Of a DNA stretch of 64,000 nucleotides, positions 49,901-62,400 are shown in pieces. Both the position numbers and the translations under genes were made by a program. The notes under the pieces were generated by a model. That model saw nothing but the letters and a program-made list of their open reading frames with translations. It did not search any database and was not told where the DNA came from. Every line of letters begins with the position of its first letter. Position 1 is the first letter of the stretch. Source of the DNA: Protonemura montana (lineage: Eukaryota > Arthropoda > Insecta > Plecoptera > Nemouridae); contig OX387603.1 in the NCBI GenBank assembly GCA_947568835.1, positions 8,491,943-8,555,942 on the forward strand, read 5' to 3'.

Positions 49901-50875
49901 TCCCCCTGGTGCTCTTCGATAGGAGTAGGCTACGTGCCGGCACCAGGTTTCCCCTCCTCCCTTGGTTTATCTTCATCCTCATCATCATCCACTCATTCAC
50001 CGACGCCACTAGACCAGTGCCGTAGGGCCCGTTGTCATAACAGTGCGTCGTTAAACACACTCATCAATAAAAAACAGACATCCCAAGAATCTCTGTGAAA
50101 CCAGTGGATTGTTTCTTATTATTCTAAGGCTAGAGGTAAGACGATGCTTTTTGAGTTCGCAGTATTATTAGCGAGGTAGATTTTCACATTAGCGATCAAT
50201 TACTAAAGAACGCAAAGAAATCTAAAGTTTCCCATGATGCTATTGTGAAAATGTGTAATAAAACAAAAAGGTAAACGCACTGTAGCTGCACTGCAGGTAG
50301 GTATGTAGGTAATTTAGCGTGGCGATGTCGTGCCTCGAACAACTCGATTATAACTTTCGTGAGAGTCATGCGGCATTACTGGACTTGTAGATGAGGAATT
50401 AAATGGGAAGGTGGACACTGGGGTGGCGCCCTCTCCCCCAAAAAAACAGGCATGCAGCCGCCACCTAAACTTCGAACCTAAATTCTTCGCATCAACAATG
50501 TTTTCTATTCTTTAGGACCGCAGAAATCATAATTCATATTCACTATGTTCATGCGTGTGTTCAATTGTTGCTAACATGTTTGTTTTAAGTTCAATATTCA
50601 CATTTCAAACAAGCTTGCAAGGTTTTTATCTTCCTGTATGCTTAATTCTGACCGTCTTGAACCGTTCTGAACCGTTCTTGACCGTTCTGACCGTCTCCAC
50701 CAACCTGGCCCGTCCTGATCTTCCTTGCCAGGCTCACAGCACTCTGGAACAGGACGTCGTCTTCGACGGGAGGTACTGTTCTTCGAGGTCCACGGTCTCG
50801 CCACCAGTACAAAGGCAGCAGAAGTAGCGAGATGATTCTCTGGAGGAGTGCGACCAGCCTTACGGTTAGGTCCAT
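40994..50875 (-). CDS. FAAH2: fatty-acid amide hydrolase 2-like serine hydrolase (10 exons)
   Basis: Ten exons, all GT-AG and phase-consistent, give 555 residues: 50875-50705, 49388-49169, 47188-46971, 46051-45940, 45322-45165, 44858-44625, 44219-44109, 43790-43623, 42012-41830 and 41086-40994. The start ATG is in a good context (ACCATGG). Residues ~5-25 (VRLVALLQRIISLLLLPLYW) form an N-terminal membrane anchor, as in FAAH2. The amidase-signature triad is complete: Lys124 in TIKES, Ser199 in GGSSGGEGAL and nucleophile Ser223 in SDLAGSIR. The spacings (75 and 24) equal those of rat FAAH (142, 217, 241). The C-terminal FLYPTYPE, YSGIFNVLGLPATHVPMGLN, VVAAPYQDRL and ERAFGGWV are typical. The family hydrolyses fatty-acid amides such as anandamide and oleamide at membranes; the substrate here is not known. 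Introns carry SINEs and a MITE-like element. Confidence 0.9.
41438..41510 (-). repeat. unclassified ~72-bp dispersed repeat, copy 2 (inverted)
   Basis: The reverse complement has accggctcgtttgctcagca, aaacgctggctctctgactt and atgaactcaa, the same order as 33675-33746. It lies in the last intron of the amidase gene. Confidence 0.55.
43113..43421. mobile_element. possible MITE (short inverted-repeat transposon)
   Basis: The left end cagaggtgtggccag...gggggtg and the right end, in reverse complement, cactgtggtgtagccagggg pair imperfectly over ~18 bases. They enclose ~310 AT-rich bases with no coding frame. The right end has a C-run of nine or more. No 8-bp target duplication is obvious, so family assignment (hAT-like) is tentative. 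Sits in intron 8 of the amidase gene. Confidence 0.35.
45505..45620 (+). repeat. tRNA-derived SINE fragment
   Basis: cagcttgccgaccggcatcc, then ggtcccggttcgtatcccaa and atcggtcgcac, match the head of the elements at 5286 and 6398 in B-box and flanking words. The A-box half is degenerate. It lies in an intron of the amidase gene. Confidence 0.4.
47290..47320. repeat. duplicate of the first bases of amidase exon 3
   Basis: tccggtcaacggcgtgcctg at ~47298-47317 repeats gccggtcaacggcatgcctg at ~47173-47192, which covers the start of exon 3 and its acceptor. In minus sense the duplicate also has a CAG before GCACGCCGTTGACC. It could act as an alternative acceptor or be a chance/template-switch duplication. 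Confidence 0.4.
47756..48122 (-). repeat. 5S-derived SINE, minus strand, head damaged
   Basis: The reverse complement has the family body and tail (agttctattcgagagagagg, gtaccgtccttcgggaggga, cattagactagtgccacagg, cagtgcatcgttaa). The head is reduced to ggttaagcaacacttttt and actggtattggatggc. Intron 2 of the amidase gene. Confidence 0.65.
49006..49026 (+). repeat. poly-G tract
   Basis: About 21 consecutive G on the plus strand (poly-C on the sense strand of the amidase gene), in intron 2, ~140 bp from exon 2. The length may be a sequencing or assembly estimate. Confidence 0.85.
49741..50072 (+). repeat. 5S-derived SINE, 5' truncated
   Basis: Starts within the family at catgtgcccagttctgttcg and is otherwise complete to cagtgcgtcgttaaacacac. 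It lies in intron 1 of the amidase gene, antisense to it. The 109-codon frame through it is not a gene. Confidence 0.7.
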
Positions 50876-50879
50876 GGTA

Positions 50880-52270
50880 ACCCTCACTCGTAGCACCTCC
50901 GTAGAGGTTCACCCTATGTGAGAAATGGGACAGTGATATTCACATGATTTCAAGTATGGAAAAGCTTTCGCTGTGATTATATGCTATATCATTCACACTG
51001 TTCAGTGTTCAATGTGCGTATTATGATTATGTTTATGTATGGATTTAATCATTACCTGCAACTTGCTCATGACCTACACTTAACTCTAGTACAGAAAAAG
51101 AACATTAATGTTTCTCTACATGGAAACGCAAAGAATCAATGATTCTTTAATAAATTGTTTTGTTTCCAAATTGTTAAAAACATACGTTAACAGGTTATCC
51201 CAAAAATGTTTACAATTTAAATTATATGTAATTACAAACTGAAGTTATTATCATTTAAACTGTGTGCATATATTTTGGTACACCAAATATTGATCACACA
51301 CATACGATCGTTATACAAGTGATTCTTGCCATTTGACAATTAGTGTATGTGCTATTATTATTTAACAGTACCTCCGCTGCAGTGTGTATTCCTCCGTTTA
51401 TCAATGTGGAATGGTGCCTATCTCCTTCTCGACGCGTTAGTGATCTCTCCGCGACGCCTCCCACTGCCGAACTGCGTCGCCGGCAACGTCAATCTCCACC
51501 GACAGCGCGTTCTGTGTAACCGAGGTCGCTTGTCAGTCCTATCTCATAAACGTACCGCGATATGTTATGAAGTTCTTGAACTCTACCGCGAGAAGGTTGA
51601 AATGCTAATATATACCAATTCATATTCTCTGTGAATTTATTTTAATTTGCTATGTAATTTATGTGTACTGAGGTGGAATATAACGATTGGTTATGTGCAT
51701 GTGCGAATGGCGTCAAGTCTAGGGATTTCTTTTCGGCGATGTGTCACATCTCGTGGGTGTCACCTAAAGCCACGCGGCGCAGGTTGTGTGAATTTGTATG
51801 ATCAACTGAGCACGGACCGTGCCTTGTTATTTATCAACACTTAACTCGGTGATTACGTAATGACAAATATTGGCAGTGGTGATTTGTAATGATGATTTGC
51901 ATTTAAGAGGCTCGATTACTTTGTTGCTGACGCAAGGAAGTGAGTCTGGCGGAAATAATCTAAGTTTTAATGAGATAACTAGCTTTTATTGAACGATTGA
52001 TTGTTGAACCGAATGGCATATTGTTACAACACCGAAGCAAAGGTGAAATGGCGTAAAAAATGCAGACGAGTAGACATGAAAGCCGGTGTTTTTAGTTCGA
52101 GTTTTCTATAGGTAAGTGCAATTAGATTGGGGTGAATTTTTGAAGGGCAAATAGTAAAAGGAGCGTGTAAGATATGCAATGTAGGAAGTTAAGCCTTGTA
52201 GAAGGTAAATCTTTTAGCAACTCACTCATTCCCAAGACATTTTCAGTAGTACGCCTACTAAAATAACTTG
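50880..52270. other. intergenic, likely amidase upstream region
   Basis: Upstream of the amidase start. A GC-richer patch at 51410-51560 may include promoter or leader sequence of that gene. A 95-codon plus frame there has no recognisable domain. Confidence 0.25.
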
Positions 52271-52359
52271 TTTTGCATTCTCTAACAAAAGATTATTTGA
52301 CGGATAAGAGAGTTAGTGATAACAGCCACCAAGGCAAAAAAATATCAAAAAGTTATCGG

Positions 52360-52660
52360 TTAGACTCTATTGATCAGGCTATCGACCAGGTCCCACTCCC
52401 GGACGCGGTCCCACTACTGCTCGCCACGGGGGCTCTTGGCTGCTGGGTTACCCCCCTGGCCCGATGCGCCCCTCGTTAGCGAACCTGTCTACCCCGGGCT
52501 CCCCCAGGGTAGTCATATTGATGGCGAGCTTAGTGCGGACGCCCAGTCGACATGGGCGACTGACCGACAGAACTCCCGACCTCAAATCAGCCACGATAAC
52601 AAGCCTCCAAGTAGCTGGATTACTGGGAACCGCCACGGACCCCGGCGAAGATTAGAGTAA
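52360..52660. repeat. isolated GC-rich block of unknown nature
   Basis: About 300 bases with a sharp rise in G+C (gggttacccccctggcccga, taccccgggctcccccaggg) between AT-rich flanks. Several overlapping open frames on both strands reflect composition only. Candidates are a captured fragment of a repeat or structural RNA gene, a CpG island, or contamination. No identity is visible. Confidence 0.3.
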
Positions 52661-52661
52661 A

Positions 52662-53476
52662 AATTACGGTATACAAGGTATTCGAAATGGCAAACTGCCA
52701 AACATTTTTAATTTGTAATATTGATGTTTCAGATTAAAGATTTTCTATTCTTTGAGACTTTGTTGAGAAATTCCCGTTTCGTGATGTACAGGATCGATAA
52801 AACGGGAATTTATGTTGATTACATTTAGTACTATTGCTGGCTGGTAGATGGCAGCGCTGAGCCACTGCCAGCCGTGCAAAAGCTGTACGAGATTTGAAAC
52901 TGACGTTTGACCGAACTTGTATCATACATGGTGCGAGTGGCATTTACAGTTGCAGTTACAAGAAGAAAACCATAAAGTCTTTGGCTTTTGCTAACTAGAA
53001 TACGTTATAGAAGGACTGGCGTGCTAAATAAACAAGCTAACTCTTCGCATGTACATAGTAAAGGTGACTGCCTTACCAATTGCTTTGTCAAGCTGGTCTG
53101 AGTGCTTCGTTTATTGAAAAACCAAGTAATTGTTCTTCTAACAAACATTAGATATATCAGATAATTGTTACCTACAAATAATGGTTTTATCAAATACTAA
53201 TTAAATCATCCAAGCAACTAAAACAATGTATACATAAGAATCCATCTCGCCATGACAACAAGACGTTTATATATTCAAATCGTTGGTGGCTGTTGTTTTT
53301 ACAATATATTTTTCGTGATGACTTGTCTTGCCAAATGTGAATTGTAATTTCTAAAAAGGTGACTTTCAATTACCTACCCTTCTTTTACATTCAAAACAGG
53401 TAAGTAAACTGCTTTTCTTATTGTGATAAAATGATTTTTAATTAACTTATGTTACATTTAACAACGAGAATAATCA
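52662..53476. other. downstream flank of the OATP gene
   Basis: AT-rich. The 3' untranslated region of the transporter must lie here in minus sense, but I do not assign a polyadenylation site. No other feature seen. Confidence 0.3.
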
Positions 53477-56400
53477 CTAAAACTGATTTTCATCCGTCGT
53501 CTCGTCTTCCGGCTCGCCGTATAAATCCAGTGTCTTGCCGTAATACCACACGAGGCCGTCGAAGAAAGTGGCGATCGACGTAAAGCCTGCATCAAAACCA
53601 CAATACCCGTGAGTACAGGTAAAAGCTTAGGTAAAAGGACAGTGGTTATTGATCGTATTCCCAAAGGATTTGGGAAAAATTACAAGATTACAAGATAAAC
53701 TGTTTATACCGACATCAATATATTTTTAATTAATTTATATTGTTGTCGCTTTTTGTTGGAATTATATATTTTTTTCTTTGCAACAATATCGATTAAAAAT
53801 TAAAAATTAACTATGTCATATTTACAAGTTTCATTGAAACTATGGCAATGGCAAGAAAATATCAAAGGAGTATCCACAAATTAAAAATGTTGTTGCATAT
53901 TGTTGAAAATTGCCATTAATTTTTCCGCACAACAATGGCTATTTAAACTTTGAAGAGTAATTGGAAATATGTCAATGGAAAAAGAAATAGATGTATTTCT
54001 TCAACTATATGGTAAACTTACTAAACTTTTGATGTGCTGCAATAAGAAAGTAAATAGTATTTATTTTTTATTCCATATTTACGTTACTCAGTAACGGTCA
54101 GTCATATCAAATCTCCAACACGTTTTCAAATATCAAATAGCAAACCTTTCTTGAGAATGGCTTGCCAACCACCATACTCCTTGAGCGATCATCTGTCAAG
54201 TAATCTACTAAGTATACTTCAATATACTTCAATACTTACAAGCGGCGGTGAGATTGATATAAAACCGAAAGTCTTCTTTGTGGTAGAGCCAGCAGTTACC
54301 ACGATTGCTGCACGACTCGTTCCAGACCAGGCAGGTCGAGTCTGGAAGATATAGGGTTACATCACTACTGGTACAAAGGACTTAATTAATCCTTTATTTT
54401 GCAAGCTAGCAACTCGAAATAAAAATGAAATGCTCAGAACCATTGTATGAAAAAAACACTACTGATAATATGTCTTGAATTATGATTCGTTTGACGACGC
54501 ACCTATGATTACTCCGTAAATTATTGGTCCGGGGATGAACGCGAAGAGGCTGATGACCAAGATACCAAGTCCCTGGGCGAACGGCTTGTCTTCAGTGCTC
54601 ACGCATCTGCAATAAGTCATCAATAAGGTGGGATCAATTGGTTGTCGAACAAGTTACTATTCAATAACCGTGCAAAGAGCGCATGTCAAATCAATCGCGG
54701 CATCATAACCAATTATAACCACTTGTCATCCTTTGTGCTTGAAGAATTGACGAAAATAGCAAAGAGGTGAGAGAAGTAGCACAACGGTTTTGGAAACTCA
54801 ATCCCAAGACCTATATCGACAGTGAAAAAGTTAACATATAGGTACATATCCATATGAGTTGTGCATATTTCCTTGGATACTAACGTAATAAAGATGGATT
54901 ATTCGACTATTTCATGAATGTCCGGAGGGGAAGATAAAATAAATAATTATGGTGGTTTGGATTTCTGTTACCAGGTAAAATTAGGTACGAGTGTCAGGGT
55001 GTCGTCACTTGATCTGACATTGATGTCACACTGGAAGAAGCTGAATTGATATTAATTTAATTTTGTTTCTGATGAAACTGAACAGTCTCAATTTTACCTT
55101 CAATACACACATTCAGGTTTAAAAATGCACTGTTGACCGCACCTGTAGTTGACCAGGATGTTTCCAATCTTGCCCGAGGACCCGAGTGCGTGCATGAAGC
55201 ACGTGATCATGATGAACCACAAGAAACTGCGTGCGCAGTCCACCAAGCAAGGTCCCGCCGTCACCGTCGCCGTTTCGGGCCCCTGGCTCAGACCCAGCGC
55301 CAGCGCGGTGCCAGCGCCGCTTGCTGTTGCTGTCGATGGCTCATCCTGCAACGTCGAGCTGGCGAAGCCCTCGGTTACAAACGGCGATTTTGATGGGTGT
55401 TCCAACGGTGGTGTAGAGTCTTCGGCTTCTGTCTTTGTTGCTAAAGTTGATGGCAAGTCGAGTGCCAAACTCGAAACGTTTGACAGATGTAACGATAAAT
55501 CTGAAAATTGTCCACTTGCGTGACTCTCGGACGTTGAAGTCAGATCAAGCACGAAGCTAGAAAGGTTTTCGGTTGTGGCCTCAGAACTGGTTGACCTGTA
55601 TGTTGTGCTGCTGGGGGGAACGCCACGACCAAGCACGATATCGTTTGATGTTTCAATGTCGAGGAATTGGCCGAAATCTAACTTTGATTTAGAGTTGCCG
55701 GGTCGTGGTTCTGCCAGACAGCTGCAGTTGGTAAACGCCTGCAAATATCATACAATATTGATATCGGTTTGCTGCACCCTTGTGGATACTTGGTAAGACT
55801 GGTTAAGACTTGGGATGACTAAGAAAAGACAAAGACCCCTATTTTGGGTATTTTCCGTGAAATGGAATGAAATGAGATGTAAGAGGTAATTTTTTTCAAA
55901 GTCTAACAATGGAATTAATCCTATCTATGTCCCTAAAATAAAATAACAGAAAAGGGGTCCAAGGGGAATATACCTGGGTAGTGCTATTGGCTCCAATACT
56001 GGCGACGCCGCATCCCGCGTGGCATGCCGAGAAGTACGTGTGATGTCGCTCCTCGTGACAGACCGGTGCGTACTTGAGGTTGCAGTTGCAGCCTGTGTTG
56101 CAGGACGTGAGGAGCTCAAGTCTGCAACACCCCGGACAGAATTACAGGCGGTGTCCCGGCGCGACGGTAACTTACACCCCTTGGCAAAGAAATGCAAGGT
56201 TCTACAGTGCTGGTTGCTTGTCTCCTATATTTTTATTATTTTTTTTTTTTTGATTATTTGATTATTATTGTTATTTTAAAAGTTTCTCAATGCGATTTTT
56301 TTTTTGTCAGAAAGGTTCAACTCGATTAGCAAAGAGAGGGGTGGTTAGAGGGATTGGGGGATCAACCACGATAATTGAAATCAAGGCGAAATGTAAATAA

Positions 56401-59400
56401 TATTTTTGCGGATCAGAAAAACGTACATTTTGGGTCGTATGACGAAGGCTCCAAAATGAAATAAACTAAGACTACATGATACATGATTTTATTTTTAAGT
56501 AATATGAAAATTATAGGATAATATTATAGGACAATATTGATGAGAATTTCGATGTCTTATGCCTGTATAGCTCGTTCAGAAATCTGCAGTACTGCAAGGC
56601 ACTCTAAAATAAGGAGACTTTTCAGGTGAATTGTAAACGGTGGCAGCCAAGCAGTGCTGCCAGGTAGGTGCTCAGCGGCATTCGGATGAAATTCTATCTC
56701 AGATATCTTATCTAACATACATATGATATGTATGTAAAATATGAGTGGCTACCAGGCAAGCATGAGCTAAAGAAGGTGTTTTCAGCCCAAGGCAAGTCAA
56801 GCGGAGGCAAGCGGAGACGTCTCGCGACCGACGCGTGTTTTCTCGGAACTCTCGCGGGCAAGGGAGCTTTGTTTTGGTACCGTACCATGCGATTATATAA
56901 TAAAACACTTCTTAAATCGCAAAAAAAAAAAACGCGATTTGCGTGTTTGACAACTACAGTTAAATTGACCAGCGGGTGGATCGTACAAAAAATGATCGCG
57001 AGTGCGGTTAAAATTCACAATAAAGCGACGCTAACTTTTCTCGTTTGTTACCCCAAGGGAATTTGAAAAATAACGATTTACTTAGCACTGAAATTAAAAT
57101 CTAGACACATAATCACGAGCATCCAAGACATCGGGTTAAAATGAATTAGGTTGAACTGTCTTTGCGAAAAATGCCCGCCAAATGAGTCCATTACCATATA
57201 TTGCCGACTCGTTTGCTCAGCATAAAGGTAACATTAACGCTGACCCTCTGACTTTACCTATAAACTCAACGAGTTAATTTCTTCTTATTTTGACATTAAA
57301 CGCTGCGGCACTGGTATGTCGTTAGAGAATGACAGGGTGAAGATAAAGATGTATCCATACGCCTACAACCCCATTCCGTCACGTAGCCTACTCCCACGGT
57401 ACTCGATGGAAACTCAAAGGTACATGTACACCAATCAGAACTTGAATCAGATTTTGATCATGTCCTATACTCCCATAGAAGCGCGGAATTTACATTTTTA
57501 TTAAATATGTAGCGTTGTTAGCACTGGGATAAAAAAGAATCCATATCCCTTTCATTGCTCACCTGCCGTTGGTCATTATGGTTCCCTGGATACCGTTATC
57601 CTTGCAGCCGATATACATGAGCGCGATTTCTCCAAGGATGTATACGATACCGATGACCACGTTCCAGGCTAGCAACTTCCTGGGTGCAGGCTTGTATCGA
57701 GAGATGAACATTCCCGAGATCAGAAAACCGCCGACCATTGCCAAGATACCAGCCACACCTATAAGAGAAGCAGGGATACGTAGGTTAAGCAACATTGCGT
57801 CGCGGCCTGCCACTGGATGGTTGACGGCAACAAAAAACGACCTCGTTCATTTATAACGCGCGCATAGATTAATCTACGCTGGCTGCCATTGGAATTCATC
57901 GACGGCTAATACCTTAGTTAGATATATTTTAGAACTTTTTTGAATCAAACTTCAAAGGATGGGTCCATCAATTATTATTTTATTGATTTCTAACGTTCGC
58001 TAGTGGGGAGAGAGTTCTCTCATGACATCACGATAGCTTGTAGTTTGGTTTGTAGGTTGAGTTACAGTCAGAGATCTTGGTTTGGTCACCACGTCCACGT
58101 CAAGTAGCATGCAGCTTGGTCATGGTATATAATTAATTTCTTGTGATGCCTTTGGCTGGTTTACACTTCAAGAACTTTGCAGAAAGTCTGTATTAGCATG
58201 TCCAAGTAGCCGTGATCGTATAGTGGTTAGTACCCTTCGTTGTGGCCGAAGAAACCCCGGTTCGAATCCGGGTCACGGCAGGACATTTTTTTTAAATAAT
58301 TTTCCTGACTGTATCCTGGCATTGTTCGATATACTATAGGATTTAATCTAATTTTTTTTACGCTTTAGAAAACTGAGTATATAACACAGGTAGATCGTAA
58401 GTTAAGTGCATTGCGAGAAATTGTAAAATGCATTTCAGTTTTAGATTATTTGCAAGAAAGTACAAAAATTTGTATTTGGCGTCAGGAAGATGAATACACT
58501 GACGAATATGTATAATAGGCTAGTATTCAAATGTCGTATATACAAACAATTTATACACAGGTGCACTGCACGACTAAAAATATAATAAGGCAATAGGATT
58601 TTCCAACTAAACTCTATGCCATTTTGAAAAAAAATATCTTTGCATTATCATAAAGCAGCCGTTCTCAGCTGACACCTTAAAACGGCTGCACGAGCAAGTG
58701 AAAGCGACATCACTCTATATCCAAAATGTCAATTAACTTGGCGGTATGATTTGCAGGGATCACTGACCAGCGAATATACTTGCTCCAGCAGCACTTTTCT
58801 GGAATTGAGTCTCCATGTACTTGGTGAGGAAGGTGATGTAGCCAGACGCGCCGAGAATGTAGAACACCGCCGCCACATTATTCAACATCAGCAGCTTGTT
58901 CTTCAGCAGACGGACCAACGCTTTTGTGAACGCTGAAGAATATAAGGAGCACAATCAAGGATACATGTGCACTGGACCAACGGTCTTAGCAGGGGAGCAA
59001 GATCCTTCGTATCCTTCGCGATCCTTAGTACCTACGTAAGTTGGTTTCAGCTCCCTATTGTGGAATCACCAGAAAAACCAAAAACCCTGCTCACATAAAT
59101 GTTTGTACCGTTGTCCTATTTTCTCCTAACGATCTTGAAGATGCAAATTTGACAGCCTGTCTCATTGTCCTCAGCAGAAAATGTCGTCCAGTTTGGTCTT
59201 ATGGGGAAGGGGAGGGGTGACGATAGAAACATTGTTTTTATTTTTAGAGGGAGGCCACTATCAGGGGCGAATGCTTGGTAAAAAATCTGTCATTGATATG
59301 TTAAAAGATGTCACAGCATTTCTACTTTATGAATTGATTGACATAACATTAAGTCTGAACAGTGAACGGTACTACTCACTGTCTTTCGACATCTTGAGCG

Positions 59401-62400
59401 GCGGCTTAGGTGTTAATTCGACAACAAACTTCTCTGGCTCCTCGGACTTTGATGAAGGCAAGAAGTCATCGAGCATATATTTGGTGAGTGGTTGCCGCTC
59501 TTTGACCCGTGTGACGGCTATCTGTCCTTGCACCGACTTGTTCCTCTGTGCCTTGTGCCTCTCGGTCGCTTCTCTGTGGCGAGGGGGCATCTTCTTCGGG
59601 AAGAGCGCGATCAGGAAGGCAAACAGGAACATGGCCAGTCCAAGGATGATCCAGCCTGGAAAAGAAAGATTTAATTTTCTTGGTCTCTTCGAAGCATGAA
59701 TTCTAAACTGGTGAAAAACAATTCCTACAGCAAAATACCTTCTCTTTATTGTAAAAAAAAAGCGAAACATCGCCTTTTATGATAGTTTTTAGACTCATGT
59801 CTACTTGATTTATCCACGGAAGTAGTTTTAACAAAAACTGTTTGAAATGGGTTTTGAATGCTAAGTGAAGAACAACTAAATTTCCCGACGTTGCATAACA
59901 CGTACTAGTTCCTTCTTTAAAGGTTAGAGCAGTCCTGACAATTTTCCGATAGCAAAAGAACCACATAAAATTATTCCCTTGAAGAAGTTGCTAGTACATG
60001 TTACAAAACGTTAGGAAATTTAGTTGTCCTTTACTTAGCATTCAAAACCCAGTTCAAATAGTTTTTGTTAATCGCCTTTTATCCTTCCCTATTCCAATCA
60101 AATTTATTTTGTTGCAACGTTCTTTTCTTTTTACAGAAATAAAAATACACGCAAAGAAAAATTGGGATTTAGTACACAGACAAAATAATAGTCATAAGAA
60201 AAATAAAATTATCCTTAACTAATGTAGATATTTTTGCACAATATGTCACAGGGGAAATTGCAATTAATTACCAAAATTATTAATAATGACATATTTTTAA
60301 TGTTTGATTTTAATTTATTTGGTGCATTGTGGCTCATAGCATCATTAGTGTAGAATAAGATGGTCTGCGAGGCCTCACCCAGCCACCAGGCACCCAGCCA
60401 TCGAGGATCTTTCTTGTCAATGACAGGCGTCAGAGTCGGATCGATGTAAACGCTGAGACAGCCGAAACCGAGGAGGAAACCGAGAGCGGGGCCAACGGAG
60501 CGTAGCGACATTACCATTCCTAGAGCAAGAGAGAGAGAGAGAAGAGAAACATAGTATGTCAATATAAGAGCATTAGAGAGAGAGAGGAGAAACATAGTAC
60601 GTCACTATGAGAGCAAGAGAGAGGGGAAATAATTCAGATAACCGGTTTGAATAGCGATAGTCGCGCTAGTAGGACTTGAACGTTAAAATCACAAGGTTGG
60701 TGTATACGTCCTGATAGCCGTGATCGTATAGTGGTTAGTACCCTTCGTTGTGGCCGAAGAAACCCCGGTTCGAATCCGGGTCACGGCAGGACATTTTTGA
60801 TTTTTGATTTTCACAGATTTGAATTGAGAATGATTTTATCTTTCAGCTTCTTGATTTTTTATTCAATTTGAACAGTATTAAGGCAGTTTTCAGCGATTTT
60901 TGAGAGGTTTTTGACAATGCACAATTAAGTGTGCATGGATACATTTCCTGGTTAGCCAAAAGAGTAAATACATCATATCACGTAGTATTTTTGTGCAGCC
61001 ATATCACGAAAGATTCTGTAGGCCTCTATGCTATTTTATGCCACCCTCCCCACGGCAGATTTATTCGTTTTGTTTTGCACCCTAACTTTAAGAAGGTATG
61101 CAATAAAATACAGAAGAAGTGTTCACTACCATATATACCTATGCCTACGCGCTATCGATCGTTCGTCGTGAAATGTCGTGACAATTTGATGATTAGAAAC
61201 AGCGCCAACAAAGCTTTTTATTGAGGCTATTTTCCATTGAAACAATTGAGACAAACAATTGAAACAAACAAAGAATTGAAACAATTACCATTGTTTACAT
61301 TTATGATAATGATTCTCGTTCCTTTTACGACTAACATTGACCGACGCTTGATTTTAGAACTGACAAATTCAGACAGCATGTCGAACATTGGAATCGTATT
61401 CAACTCAATAAGTTTAAGTTGATATCGTGATGAAATTTCATATGATGCAGCATCGTGAGTAGGTAAGTGCATTTCGGCTCAATGAGGGGTAACCCCGATT
61501 TCCCCTTCGCTCCCTGTTACCCCCGCTGCCTCACCCAACAGACGGCCAATCCCAAACGTTGCTACTCCATAAATCTATGCGAGAAGAAAAAAGTTTAAAA
61601 AGCGTACCAAGCAGCATGGGCGTTTGCACCTTCTTGGTGTTGTCGTCCAAGTAGGTCTGTCCCAGAGCGTAGTAGAGGGTGGTTCCGATGCCTAGTACGA
61701 ATTGCGAGATGAAGATGGTGATGATGGGCACCTTGGAATACGCCTCGGCGTCGCATCTCTCTGTTGGCGGCTTGTCGGAGCAAAGAGCAGTGGCCTCCTC
61801 TGCTGGTGGGGCCACAATTTGGTTAACAAAGATGAAAAAATTAAAAAATAGACTATTTCGTGAGAGTAGATATCATTTCGAAGCTATCTGCTTTACTTTG
61901 TATCGACTGGTGTTTTATGGCAAACATGGATCCTGATTCAAAAAACACATGTGTATTGATAGGTCTTTCTTCAAGCATATGTGGAAGTCAATATTTACCT
62001 CTGAAAAACGTTAGCTATACAGAATTGATTGATTGGACTTCGTTGTCAAATATTGCATTGCATTTTAATCCTAGTTATATTGTTTACGCGATAGAAAGGG
62101 GTGAGTTGGCAACTCAGCTTAGATGGTCAAGTCGAGAAGAGTTGAAATGTTTAAAGCTTACAAACTTAACATGAATACAACATGAACATGAAGTAAAATA
62201 CTTCTAAGTAAAATACAAGTAAACAGTAAGTAAAAAAGTAATAAATCAACCCTTTTGTAAACAATTTCCGCTTACAAAACCGGATATACTGACCAGCGTT
62301 ATAGGTACTGTTTATCATCTTGTAGTCCATGTACTCGACAGTAAGCGAGAGAGCGTCCTCCCCGGCACCGTACATTAGGTGAGGTAGCGCCAGGATTAAG

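Noticed and set aside
49696-50025. 109-codon plus frame
   Set aside because: Runs through a SINE copy; no gene signal.
52600-52625. Primate Alu-like word (cctccaagtagctggattac)
   Set aside because: Only ~20 bases resemble Alu and the surroundings do not; treated as coincidence.
55925-56197. 90-codon minus frame with Ser/Thr-rich text
   Set aside because: Wrong frame of OATP exon 8; the true frame carries the Kazal-type cysteines.
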